NCBI RefSeq assembly: GCF_030812785.1
Contig: NZ_JAUSTJ010000002.1
Span: 620,001 to 684,000 of the forward strand
Direction: 5' to 3'
Origin: Sphingomonas kyeonggiensis
GTDB taxonomy: Bacteria; Pseudomonadota; Alphaproteobacteria; Sphingomonadales; Sphingomonadaceae
DNA: 64,000 nucleotides
Under the pieces are notes generated by a model that did no database searches, was not told the origin of the DNA, and saw only the letters and a list, made by a program, of their open reading frames with translations. Below are positions 37,042 to 47,840 of this stretch, in pieces. The position numbers and the translations under genes were made by a program. Each line of letters starts with the position of its first letter. Positions within the stretch are counted from its first letter, which is position 1.

Positions 37042-38467
37042 GGCGCATCAGCCCGGTGTAGACGATGAGCGCGATGGCCAGGCCGACGAACCAGGCCCAG
37101 CTATAGATCGCCGCCCAGATCGGCCCGACGGAAAAGGCCGAGGGCGCGGCGGTGGCGAGGAAGCCCGGCAGATTGGGCAGCACGCCGGCCGCGAAGGCGA
37201 TCAGCGCCGCCGGGTTCCAGCCCGAGCGATAGCGATAGGCGCCGTCCGTCCGGTAGAGGTCCGCGACCTGCAGCCGGGTGCGGCGGATCAGCCAATAGTC
37301 GGCGATCAATATGCCGGCGATCGGGCCGAGCAGCGCCGAATAGCCGGCGAGCCAGACGAAGATGTACCCGCCGGTCGAGGCAAGCAGTTTCCAGGGCATC
37401 ATCAGGATCGCGATGGTGGCGGTGATCATCCCGCCGGTGCGGTAGCTGATCCGCTTCGGCGCGACCGAGGAGAAGTCGTAGGAGGCGGAAACCAGGTTCG
37501 CGGCGATGTTGCACGAAATGGTGTCGACGCTGATCACGACCAGTCCAAGCAGCACCAGCGGCCCCTCGAACCGGCCGGACAGCGCGACCGGGTCCCAGAT
37601 CGCCTCGCCATAGATCACCACGGTGGCGCTGGTGGTGATGACGCTGGCCAGCGCGATCAGCCCCATCATCGGCGGCAGACCGATCGACTGGCCGATCACC
37701 TGGTCGCGCTGCGAGCGGGCGAAGCGGGTGAAGTCGGGGATGTTGAGCGCGAGCGTCGCCCAATAGCCGATCATCGCGGTGAGCGCGGGCCAGAACACCA
37801 CCCAGAACTGACCCTCCCGGGCGCCGCCGGGCACGAAGGCCGAGGGGGCGTTGAAGATCGGGCCGAACCCGCCTGCCGTCTGCACCGCCCACCAGACCAG
37901 CGCGATGCAGACCAGGATCTTGACCGGCGCGGTCCAGGTCTCGAGCCGGCGGATGGTCAGCAGCCCCTTGCGGACGAAGAAGAGCTGGAGCGACCAGAAG
38001 GCGAGGAAGGCGGCCAGCTGGCCGATCCCGATGCCGAGCAGGGGCAGGGGCGTGCCGCGCAGGTCGGTCTTCAGCAGCACGCCGAGCAGGGTGAGCAGCG
38101 CCTCGCCGCCGATCCAGGTCTGGATGCCGTACCAGCCACAGGCGACCAGCGCGCGGGCGAGGGCGGGAAGCCGCGCGCCGGTGGTGCCGAACGAGGCGCG
38201 GACCAGCACCGCATAGGGAATGCCGTGGCGGGCGCCGGCATGGCCGATCAGCAGCATCGGCACCAGGACGACGAGGTTGCCGAGCAGCACGGTGAGCGCA
38301 GCCTGTCCGGCCGACATGCCCTGCTCGACCAGCCCCGCGGCGAGCATCCAGGCGGGCACCGCGACGATCATCCCGATCCACAGCGCGGCATAGTGGTACC
38401 AGGCCCAGCTGCGCTGCTCCGGGCCCGTCGGTGCGAGGTCGGTATTCCAGAGCGTTTCGTCCGCCAT
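37010..38467 (-). CDS. NCS1-family nucleobase/hydantoin transporter
   Basis: 485 residues, 12 transmembrane helices. N-terminal LWNTDLAPTGPEQRSWAWYH is the NCS1 start, with the Trp-rich first helix; CGWYGIQTWIGGEA in helix 3 and ALNIPDFTRFARSQRDQVIGQ in the middle are family signatures. NCS1 proteins import cytosine, uracil, allantoin or hydantoins with Na+ or H+. Substrate cannot be told from the sequence alone. ATG at 38467 has GGGGGGAAGC upstream. No catabolic genes adjoin it. Confidence 0.9.
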   Translation of the reverse strand: MADETLWNTDLAPTGPEQRSWAWYHYAALWIGMIVAVPAWMLAAGLVEQGMSAGQAALTVLLGNLVVLVPMLLIGHAGARHGIPYAVLVRASFGTTGARLPALARALVACGWYGIQTWIGGEALLTLLGVLLKTDLRGTPLPLLGIGIGQLAAFLAFWSLQLFFVRKGLLTIRRLETWTAPVKILVCIALVWWAVQTAGGFGPIFNAPSAFVPGGAREGQFWVVFWPALTAMIGYWATLALNIPDFTRFARSQRDQVIGQSIGLPPMMGLIALASVITTSATVVIYGEAIWDPVALSGRFEGPLVLLGLVVISVDTISCNIAANLVSASYDFSSVAPKRISYRTGGMITATIAILMMPWKLLASTGGYIFVWLAGYSALLGPIAGILIADYWLIRRTRLQVADLYRTDGAYRYRSGWNPAALIAFAAGVLPNLPGFLATAAPSAFSVGPIWAAIYSWAWFVGLAIALIVYTGLMRLKPQAFALAA

Positions 38468-38602
38468 GCTTCCCCCCGAAATGCAGGCTCCAACGCGCTG
38501 GAATGTCGCGCGATCTACGCTGCGCTGCAAGATCGACTTTTGTTGACGCGACTCAAGTTGAGGCGCACCTTCGCTGTATTAGCCGGATAAAGGAGTCGTC
38601 CT

Positions 38603-39223
38603 ATGTCTGATGCTGCAATCCTCGCGGACGAAGATCCCCGCGAGTATCACTCGTCGTTCAATCTTGCCCTCGATTCCGCCGCGGGCACGGCTTTCAAGTG
38701 GCTGGTCCTCGGCCACCTGCTCTTCATTGCTGGGTTGTGCGTGCTCACCCTGGCGAATGTCGCCAACGGGGCGGTATGGCTTACCCCGCTTCTTACCTTG
38801 CCCCTGGTCTGGGCAGGGCGGAGCCACAAGCTGGCGATGAAGGTCGCAGTGCTGATCGTCGGCCTCACCTTCGCACACTGGGTGGCGGCCCAGCTGGCGA
38901 GCCAGGTCAACGCGGCCGCCACGCCGATGCTGCCGGGCCTTGTCGGCGGCGCGGTAGGCGCAGGCCTCGGGCTGCTGTTCGTGCTGGGCAGCGGGCTGGG
39001 CCGGCACGGGCTGGCGACGGCGATCTTCGCCGTGTTCGGCACGGCGATGCTGGCGGGCCTCGGCGCGCTGGTCGTCTATCTCTACATGACGACCGGTGCA
39101 GGCAATCAGGGCTTCCCGGGCAACTGGCTCCAGCTGCTCAAGATCTATGTGCCCTGGCAGATCGGCTTCGGCTTCGTGCTGGCCAAGGTGCTGCGGCCGG
39201 ACGGCGGGCTGATCGAGGACTAG
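38603..39223 (+). CDS. Hypothetical membrane protein
   Basis: 206 residues, about five hydrophobic helices (WLVLGHLLFIAGLCVLTLA, VWLTPLLTLPLVWAG, VAVLIVGLTFAHWVA, MLPGLVGGAVGAGLGLLFVL). An acidic N-terminus (ILADEDPREYHSS) precedes them. AAAGGAG lies 7 bases before the ATG. Divergent from the NCS1 gene; no family recognised. Confidence 0.72.
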   Translation: MSDAAILADEDPREYHSSFNLALDSAAGTAFKWLVLGHLLFIAGLCVLTLANVANGAVWLTPLLTLPLVWAGRSHKLAMKVAVLIVGLTFAHWVAAQLASQVNAAATPMLPGLVGGAVGAGLGLLFVLGSGLGRHGLATAIFAVFGTAMLAGLGALVVYLYMTTGAGNQGFPGNWLQLLKIYVPWQIGFGFVLAKVLRPDGGLIED

Positions 39224-39246
39224 GCTGCCCGCCGGCGAGGGATATT

Positions 39247-39291
39247 GCCCCTCTCCCGACCCTCTCCCCATAGGGGAGAGGGAGAAGGGGC
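39247..39291. terminator. Bidirectional hairpin between convergent genes
   Basis: GCCCCTCTCCC...CCCTCTCCCC, loop ATA, GGGGAGAGGGAGAAGGGGC. No clear T-run; belongs to the CCCTCTCCC repeat type also seen near the DUF559 gene. Confidence 0.5.
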
Positions 39292-39297
39292 CTTGCC

Positions 39298-41016
39298 CTA
39301 TCGCCGGTACGCGTAGCGCTGAAAGGCCTCGACGGCCGCCGAATATTTGAGGATCCGCGAGTCCGGATCGACGATCACATGCGCGTCGGCCGGCACCTTC
39401 AACGTCGCGGTGCCGCCCGGCATCTCGATCTTCTGCACCTTGCCATCGATCGAGACCTCCACCGGCAGCGGGAAGGGCTTGTCGTTCGGCACCTTCCAGC
39501 GCAGCACCAGCGCGTCGCCTTGGCGCGTCTCTACCAGCTCGGGCAGCGGCGCCTGGTAAAGATAGACGTCGAAGAACCATTGCAGGTCCTTGCCGGTCAC
39601 CTTGTTCACATCGGCGATGAACTCGGGCGTGGCGGCGAAGCGCGGGGTGAAGTTGCCCGGCTTCGGATCGGTCCGGCCATAGACGAGCAGGCGGGTGGCC
39701 TCGAAGAACTTCTCGTCGCCGATCAAATTGCGCAGCGTGTGGAGGATCCAGGCGCCCTTGACGTAGATGTCCTGGCCCGGCCCGCCATTCTCCTCCTCAT
39801 AGACCTGTTCCTCGGTGCGAATCTGGCCCGAGACGATCGGGGCGTGATTGGTGATCTGGAGCCGGAACTCGTCCATCATGATCGCATAGCGCGCCTCGCC
39901 CTCGCGCCAGCGACCGTAGAGCGGCTGCATGTACTGGGCGAAGCCTTCGTGCAGCCAGTAATCGTCCCAGTTGCCCGCCGACATCTGGTTGCCGAACCAC
40001 TCATGGCCGAGCTCGTGCTGGAAGATCTCGTCGAAGCCCGAGGGGTATTGCTTGTAATTGTTGCCATACGCATTGATCGTCTGGTGCTCCATGCCGAGGT
40101 GCGGCGTCTCGGCCACGCCCACCTTCTCGTCGCCGAACGGATAGGGGCCGATCAGGCTCTCGTAGAAGTCGAGCGTCGGCGCGAACTCGGCGAACAGTTT
40201 CTTCGCCTTTTCGTCGCGGCCCGGCAGATACCAATATTGCATCGGGATCATGTTGCCGAAGCGGCTCTTATAGTCCGCCTCGATCAGCTTGTAGGGCGCG
40301 ATCTGGAGGGTGACCGAATAGGGGTTCGGGCTGCGCGTGCGCCAGTTCCAGGTGGTGCGGCCATCGGCAAGCGTATCGGTGCCGATCAGCTTGCCGTTGC
40401 CGGCGACCTTCAGGTCCTTGGGCACGGTGATGTGCATGTCGACCGTGTCCGGCTCGCCGCGCGGGAAGTCGAGGCAGGGCCAGAACAGGTCGCAGCCATA
40501 GCCTTCGGCAGTGGTGGCGATCCAGGGCTGGCGGTCGGTCCCCGGCGTCTTTGCCCAGACCATGCCGTCGTCCCAGGGCGCCCGCACCGCGACATGCGGC
40601 GTGCCGCCATAGCTGATCTTCACCTCCGCCTTGCCGCCGGCCTTGAGCGGGCGGGGCAGGGTGATCATCAGCCGGCCTTCGGGATTGGCCCATTCCTGCG
40701 GCGTGAGCGCCTTGCCGTCGATGCTCACCGCGGTGACCGGCAGGTTCCGGTCGAGATCGATCTGCAGGACCTTCTGGGCGATCGCGCTGGTGATCGTCAG
40801 CGTCGCCACGCCGGCGATGCGCTGGGTCGCCGGGAACACCTCGATCGCCAGGTCTGCATGGTCGAGATGGAGCGCGGCGCGCTCGGGGCTGATCGGGCCG
40901 CCCGATTCCTGCGTGGTCGGCGTGATCGGCGGCTCGCCGGGCTTTACCGTCTGCGCGGTGGCGGGAAGAGCGGCGAGCGCCAGGGCCGAGGCGGCGAGGA
41001 GCAGGGACGTGCGGAT
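39298..41016 (-). CDS. Exported M1-family metallopeptidase, apparent AUC start
   Basis: 572 residues if started at 41016. Zn site HELGH (about residues 334-338) with the downstream Glu, and GMEHQ as the GAMEN-like exopeptidase motif about 308-312. Read from ATC at 41016 the protein begins with a textbook signal peptide (RTSLLLAASALALAALPATA) after an AAGGAGG ribosome site 5 bases upstream, and the M1 domain (LDHADLAIEVFPATQRI) follows. No ATG, GTG or TTG exists in frame upstream of GTG 40839, which would lose the signal peptide and the first strand. Either AUC is used or this base has mutated. Cleaves N-terminal residues from peptides in the periplasm. Confidence 0.82.
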   Translation of the reverse strand: MRTSLLLAASALALAALPATAQTVKPGEPPITPTTQESGGPISPERAALHLDHADLAIEVFPATQRIAGVATLTITSAIAQKVLQIDLDRNLPVTAVSIDGKALTPQEWANPEGRLMITLPRPLKAGGKAEVKISYGGTPHVAVRAPWDDGMVWAKTPGTDRQPWIATTAEGYGCDLFWPCLDFPRGEPDTVDMHITVPKDLKVAGNGKLIGTDTLADGRTTWNWRTRSPNPYSVTLQIAPYKLIEADYKSRFGNMIPMQYWYLPGRDEKAKKLFAEFAPTLDFYESLIGPYPFGDEKVGVAETPHLGMEHQTINAYGNNYKQYPSGFDEIFQHELGHEWFGNQMSAGNWDDYWLHEGFAQYMQPLYGRWREGEARYAIMMDEFRLQITNHAPIVSGQIRTEEQVYEEENGGPGQDIYVKGAWILHTLRNLIGDEKFFEATRLLVYGRTDPKPGNFTPRFAATPEFIADVNKVTGKDLQWFFDVYLYQAPLPELVETRQGDALVLRWKVPNDKPFPLPVEVSIDGKVQKIEMPGGTATLKVPADAHVIVDPDSRILKYSAAVEAFQRYAYRR

Positions 41017-41224
41017 GGGAGCCTCCTTCAGGCGGGAATCACGGTATACTTGTCGAGAGTGATGCGGAAACGGAACGGGCCCGGCAATGGCCCGATCGAA
41101 TCAGGAGCGATTTCGGGGGCCTGATCATGCCGCATTGGGCGCGCGCTTGTCCGTTCCAGACGGAAAAATGCTTGCCCCTGCCGCTACGGCAAGCAACACT
41201 CCACAGCCTAAGAGCGTTCGCAGA

Positions 41225-41254
41225 TTGATGCGGGCTCCGCGACCCCCATATAAT
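41225..41254 (+). promoter_or_regulatory. Promoter of lon, overlapping sigma-70 and sigma-32-like boxes
   Basis: TTGATG (41225-41230), 18 bp, TATAAT (41249-41254): a perfect -10. The same stretch reads TTGATG-N13-CCCCATATA (41244-41252), close to the heat-shock consensus CTTGAA-N13-CCCCATnT. The lon ATG is about 30 bases beyond the expected start of transcription. Confidence 0.55.
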
Positions 41255-41290
41255 GGAGGAGAGGAGCCCTGTGCGGGCTCAGGAGTATTC

Positions 41291-43687
<2,397 letters not shown>

Positions 43688-43854
43688 TCCAGGTTAGGCC
43701 TGACCGTTCGGACACCGTAACCTTTTCGTCATTTGGAGGGAAAAGCGGGCCGAAACGTTTTGACAGCCCCAGCGGCGGCGTGCTGACGTGATCGCTCGGC
43801 CTGCCGCCGCGACTCGCGTATTTCTGCGTAATTCATGAGGGGGAACGTCACAAA

Positions 43855-44127
43855 ATGAACAAGCAAGAGCTTATCGGACAGGTCGCCGATACCTCGGGCC
43901 TCGGGAAGGGCGATGCGAGCAAGGCTGTGGAAGCCGTGTTCGATGCCATCCAGACGGCGCTCAAGAAGGGCGACGAAGTTCGCCTGGTCGGCTTTGGCAC
44001 CTTCTCGGTCAGCAAGCGCAAGGCATCGACGGGCCGCAACCCGCGCACCCGCGAGCCGATGACCATCAAGGCGTCGAACCAGCCGAAGTTCAAGGCGGGC
44101 AAGGGCCTCAAGGACGCGGTCAACTAA
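43855..44127 (+). CDS. hup: DNA-binding protein HU
   Basis: 90 residues. MNKQELIGQVADTSGL, GFGTFSVSKRKA and TGRNPRTREPM are the HU pattern; RNPRTREP is the DNA-bending arm with the intercalating Pro. Binds and bends DNA as a homodimer in the nucleoid. The lon-hup order is common in proteobacteria. A TTGACA at 43760-43765 could be the -35 of its own promoter. Confidence 0.97.
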   Translation: MNKQELIGQVADTSGLGKGDASKAVEAVFDAIQTALKKGDEVRLVGFGTFSVSKRKASTGRNPRTREPMTIKASNQPKFKAGKGLKDAVN

Positions 44128-44129
44128 GA

Positions 44130-44148
44130 CCGCACAAATGCGGGTTTT
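44130..44148 (+). terminator. Weak hairpin after hup
   Basis: CCGCA (4 nt) TGCGG followed by GTTTT, 3 bases after the hup stop. The stem is short. Confidence 0.4.
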
Positions 44149-44227
44149 GGGGCTGGACAGCTGGGGCTGCGCCGCCTAAAGGCCCGCTTCCCATTTCGGC
44201 CGCCGAGGGTTTTCGGACCTGGCCAAT

Positions 44228-44302
44228 GGGCGCGTAGCTCAGTGGTAGAGCACACCCTTCACACGGGTGGGGTCGTAGGTTCAATCCCTACCGCGCCCAC
44301 CA
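44228..44302 (+). tRNA. tRNA-Val (CAC)
   Basis: 75 nt with encoded CCA. Acceptor GGGCGCG/CGCGCCC, D arm GCTC...GAGC, anticodon stem CACCC/GGGUG with loop UUCACAC giving CAC, T arm GGTTCAATCC. Reads GUG. Confidence 0.96.
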
Positions 44303-44308
44303 TTTCAA

Positions 44309-44337
44309 AGCCCGTCGGTGATCCGGCGGGCTTTTTT
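44309..44337 (+). terminator. Rho-independent terminator of tRNA-Val
   Basis: AGCCCGTCGG TGAT CCGGCGGGCT then TTTTT, 7 bases after the tRNA. Confidence 0.9.
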
Positions 44338-44421
44338 GGTTTGGCGAGACCGAATGCGGACGCCCTCTGCATCACGCCTGCACCTGTCCGCGGCATGCCT
44401 TGCCCGCGAAGGGAGAAGCAC

Positions 44422-44820
44422 ATGGTATTTCGCAGGCTCGCCATGACGATTGCGCTGTCCGTGCCGCTTGCCGCCTGTGGCGATGGCTGTGGGAATTACG
44501 TCGCCTCCAGGGCCGATGCGCCGGGTGGCGCCATGAGCGCGGTGATGTTCCAGCGGGACTGCGGCGCGACAACCGGCTTCACGACCCAGGTCTCGATTCT
44601 TCGGCCCGGCGAGTTACCCAACGGCAAGGGCAATGCCTTCATCGCGGACGACGATCATGGTGCAGCAAGGGCGGGCGATTGGGGCGGGCCCTGGGCGGAG
44701 ATCCAATGGCTCGGTCCGGACCGTCTCCGCATTCGCTACGCATCGGGCACGCGCATCTTCCTCCGGCGCGAGGAAGAGGCCGGCGTGCGGATTACCTATC
44801 AGCAGGTGAACGAAGGATAG
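44422..44820 (+). CDS. Predicted lipoprotein, function unknown
   Basis: 132 residues. MVFRRLAMTIALSVPLAAC gives a lipobox with Cys at residue 19. Two more Cys close by (CGDGCGNY) and one at about 47. The SADR-type region AMSAVMFQRDCGATTGFTTQVSIL and the ending LRIRYASGTRIFLRRE suggest a small beta-rich domain. GGGAGAAG lies 5 bases before ATG. No named family recognised. Confidence 0.75.
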   Translation: MVFRRLAMTIALSVPLAACGDGCGNYVASRADAPGGAMSAVMFQRDCGATTGFTTQVSILRPGELPNGKGNAFIADDDHGAARAGDWGGPWAEIQWLGPDRLRIRYASGTRIFLRREEEAGVRITYQQVNEG

Positions 44821-44908
44821 CGGCTCGCGCAAGGATGTTGCGCGGTCCCCGACAGCATGACAGTCTGTTCCCAGACGCGCCTAACGTCTCAATTTCGGGG
44901 GACCTCCA

Positions 44909-46981
44909 TTGAAGAAGATTCTGCTGCTCGCCTCGGCCATGGCCGTGCTCGCGGTGCCTGCCATCGGTTTCAGCCAGCAGTCCGCCGCGCCTGTCGCCGC
45001 GGGTGCCACCGCTGATGCCGGCGCAACCCGCTACGGCGCCTGGGGCTTCGACCTCACCGGCATGGACAAGAGCGTGAAGCCGGGCGACGACTGGTACCGG
45101 TTCGTCAACGGCGCCTGGGTCGATCGCACGACGATCCCCGCCGATCGCTCGTCCTTCGGCGCCTTTGCCGTGCTGCGCGACCTGTCCGAAGTGCGCATGC
45201 GCAGCCTGATCTCGGGCTATAGCGCCACCGACACCGCGCATCCGGACCGGATGAAGGCGGCGATCCTGTACAATGGCTTCATGGACGAGGCGACGGCCGA
45301 GAAGCTCGACGCCCAGCCGCTCGCCGAGCGGCTGGCGCCGGTCAAGGCTGCGGCGAGCAAGGACGACCTGGCGAAGCTGATGGGTGCCTCGACCGGCGGC
45401 TTCGGCGGTAGCTTCTTCGGTATCGGTGTGAACGACGATGCCAAGAACCCGGACGTCTATGCCCTGTACCTTCGCCAGTCGGGCCTGGGTCTCGGCGACC
45501 GCGACCTCTATCTCGATGCCAAGTTCGCGCCGCAGGTCGCACGCTACCAGCAATATGTCGCGCAGCTGCTCGGCATGGCGGGCTGGGCGGATGCCGATGC
45601 GGCGGCGGCCAAGGTGGTCGCGATGGAGACCCAGATCGCCAAGGCGCACTGGACCCGCGCGCAGAGCCGCGACCGCGACAAGACCTACAACCCGACCAGC
45701 GTCGCCGAGCTCAAGGCATCGGCGCCGGGCTTCGGCTGGGACAGCTTCTGGGCGGCGGCCGGACTCACCAGGGCGGATCGGGTGATCGTCGCGCAGAACA
45801 GCGCGATCCCGCTGCTCGCCAAGGTCTTCGCCGATACCGATCTCGACACGCTCAAGGCCTGGCAGGCCTTCCGCACCGCCGATGATATCGCGCCTTTGCT
45901 GTCGAAGCGCTTCGTCGATGCGCAGTTCGAGTTCCGCTCGAAGTTCATGAACGGCCAGCCGCAGCAGCGCGACCGCTGGAAGCGCGCGGTGGCGTTCACC
46001 GAGCGCGGCGTCGGCGAGGGTGTGGGCCGCGACTATGTCGCGCTCTATTTCCCGCCGGCTTCCAAGGCAAAGATGGACACGCTGGTCAGCAACCTGCGCG
46101 TCGCGCTTGCGGGCCGGATCAACGGCCTCGCCTGGATGAGCCCGGCGACGAAGGAGCAGGCCCAGGCCAAGCTCAAGGGCTTCACCGTCAAGATCGGCTA
46201 TCCCGACAAGTGGCGCGATTATTCGGCGCTCGAGGTCAAGGCGGGCGATCTGGTCGGCAATGCCGAGCGCGCCGGCCGCTTCGAATGGGACTATCGCCGC
46301 AACCGGCTGGGCGGGCAGGTCGACAAGGCCGAGTGGGGCATGACGCCGCAGACGGTGAACGCCTACTATAACTCGGTGAAGAACGAGATCGTCTTCCCGG
46401 CCGCGATCCTGCAGCCGCCCTTCTTCGATCCCCAGGCCGATGACGCGGTCAACTATGGCGGCATCGGCGGCGTGATCGGCCACGAGATCAGCCACGGCTT
46501 CGACGACCAGGGCCGCAAGTCCGACGGCAACGGCGTGCTGCGCGACTGGTGGACGGCGGAGGACGCGGCCAAGTTCGAGGCTCAGGCCTCGATCCTCGGC
46601 GCCCAGTATGAGGCCTATACCTTTGAGGGCCTGCCCGGCGTCCACATCAACGGCCGCGCCTCGATGGGCGAGAATATCGGCGATCTCGGCGGCGTGCTGA
46701 TCTCGCTCGACGCCTATCACCAGTCGCTGAAGGGCAAGAAGGCCAAGGTGATCGACGGCTATACCGGCGACCAGCGCTTCTTCCTCGGCTGGGGCCAGGT
46801 GTGGCGCACGCTGTTCCGCACCGAGGCGCTGCGCCAGCAGCTGGTCGGCGATCCGCACTCGCCGGGCCAGATCCGCGCGATCAACCCGCTGCGCAATGTC
46901 GATGCCTGGTATGCGGCCTGGAAGATCACGCCGGACCAGAAGCAATATGTCGCGCCGGACAAGCGCGTCCGCATCTGGTGA
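44909..46981 (+). CDS. Exported M13-family (neprilysin/PepO-like) endopeptidase
   Basis: 690 residues, signal peptide ending IGFSQQ. Zn site IGHEISHGFDDQG, third ligand in GENIGDLGG, and the substrate-binding NAYYNSVKNEIVFPAAIL, all in M13 order; C-terminal PDKRVRIW is typical. Cleaves oligopeptides in the periplasm or at the surface. TTG start at 44909, preceded by GGGGGACC. It is one of three secreted metallopeptidase genes in the window (M1, M13, M28). Confidence 0.93.
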   Translation: MKKILLLASAMAVLAVPAIGFSQQSAAPVAAGATADAGATRYGAWGFDLTGMDKSVKPGDDWYRFVNGAWVDRTTIPADRSSFGAFAVLRDLSEVRMRSLISGYSATDTAHPDRMKAAILYNGFMDEATAEKLDAQPLAERLAPVKAAASKDDLAKLMGASTGGFGGSFFGIGVNDDAKNPDVYALYLRQSGLGLGDRDLYLDAKFAPQVARYQQYVAQLLGMAGWADADAAAAKVVAMETQIAKAHWTRAQSRDRDKTYNPTSVAELKASAPGFGWDSFWAAAGLTRADRVIVAQNSAIPLLAKVFADTDLDTLKAWQAFRTADDIAPLLSKRFVDAQFEFRSKFMNGQPQQRDRWKRAVAFTERGVGEGVGRDYVALYFPPASKAKMDTLVSNLRVALAGRINGLAWMSPATKEQAQAKLKGFTVKIGYPDKWRDYSALEVKAGDLVGNAERAGRFEWDYRRNRLGGQVDKAEWGMTPQTVNAYYNSVKNEIVFPAAILQPPFFDPQADDAVNYGGIGGVIGHEISHGFDDQGRKSDGNGVLRDWWTAEDAAKFEAQASILGAQYEAYTFEGLPGVHINGRASMGENIGDLGGVLISLDAYHQSLKGKKAKVIDGYTGDQRFFLGWGQVWRTLFRTEALRQQLVGDPHSPGQIRAINPLRNVDAWYAAWKITPDQKQYVAPDKRVRIW

Positions 46982-47003
46982 GCTGATCCTCTCGAGTTGA
47001 ACG

Positions 47004-47036
47004 AGCCCGCCGGTGGAAGCGCCGGCGGGCTTTTTC
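47004..47036 (+). terminator. Rho-independent terminator of the M13 peptidase gene
   Basis: GCCCGCCGG / CCGGCGGGC stem with TTTTT at 47031-47035. Confidence 0.9.
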
Positions 47037-47139
47037 GTGCCGCGCCTGCACAGCCTCTGCACAGGCTTTCCTCCGAAAGCTGGTTGGCGCTTTCCGCCGC
47101 GGAAGCGCACAGCTTGAACGTCAACAAAGGGAGGCAGGC

Positions 47140-47679
47140 ATGGCAGCGCAGACGATGAACCACCCGCACACCGGCAACCGGCTGCGGATCGCGGCGTGGA
47201 GCGTGGCGGCGGGACTGCTGCTGCTGCCGGCGGTCGCGATGCAGTTCACCCGCGAAGTCGTCTGGGGGCCACTAGATTTCCTCGTCGCCGGCGCGCTGAT
47301 CGGCGGCGTCGGCCTGACCTTCGAGCTCGCCGTCCGCACGCACCAGAGCACCGCCTATCGCGCCGGCGCGGCGGTGGCGCTGCTCACCGCCTTCCTCACT
47401 GTCTGGGTCAACCTCGCCGTCGGGATGATCGGCGACGAGGACAATCCGATCAACCTGGTCTTTGCCGGGGTGCTGGCCGTGGCGGCGCTCGGCAGCCTGG
47501 TCGCCCGCTTCCGCCCGGCCGGCATGGCCTGGGCGATGCTGGCGACGGCGGCGGCGCAGGCCGCCACCATCCTCCCCGCGCTCGCCCAGGAGCCGCGCAC
47601 CGCGCCGCTGATCGTGGCCTTTACCTTGCCCTGGCTGCTCTCGGCCGCGCTGTTCCGCGCTGCCGCTCGCGAAGGTTAG
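47140..47679 (+). CDS. Hypothetical membrane protein
   Basis: 179 residues, five hydrophobic helices (for example IAAWSVAAGLLLLPAVAM, LDFLVAGALIGGVGLTFEL, PLIVAFTLPWLLSAALF). The FTREVVWGPLDFLVAGALI segment is common to a set of small proteobacterial membrane proteins of unknown role. ATG at 47140 preceded by AAAGGGAGGC. Confidence 0.75.
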   Translation: MAAQTMNHPHTGNRLRIAAWSVAAGLLLLPAVAMQFTREVVWGPLDFLVAGALIGGVGLTFELAVRTHQSTAYRAGAAVALLTAFLTVWVNLAVGMIGDEDNPINLVFAGVLAVAALGSLVARFRPAGMAWAMLATAAAQAATILPALAQEPRTAPLIVAFTLPWLLSAALFRAAAREG

Positions 47680-47715
47680 GTCATATCGACATTCAGCCTG
47701 AAACTCGAAATGCGC

Positions 47716-47817
47716 CTTTCCCCGGCGCAGGCCGGGGCCCAGACTAAGCAGTGCGCGGCGAAGACGCGCCAGGGCGCGCCACTTTCAAGTCTGGGCCCCG
47801 GCCTTCGCCGGGGAAAG
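47716..47817. repeat. 102-bp palindromic repeat, CCCCGGCGAAGGCCGGGG family
   Basis: Arms CTTTCCCCGGCGCAGGCCGG and complement; centre GTGCGCGGCGAAGACGCGCC and ACTTTCAAGTCTGGGCC match 29411-29510. Confidence 0.86.
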
Positions 47818-47840
47818 AAGGGATAGAATGTCAGCGCGAC

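Noticed and set aside
43760..43790. Full sigma-70 promoter for hup
   Set aside because: TTGACA is perfect but no acceptable -10 lies at 16-18 bp, so only a possible -35 is noted under hup.
44792..47110. 772-codon frame opposite the M13 peptidase
   Set aside because: Same third-position GC effect; the plus strand carries all M13 motifs.
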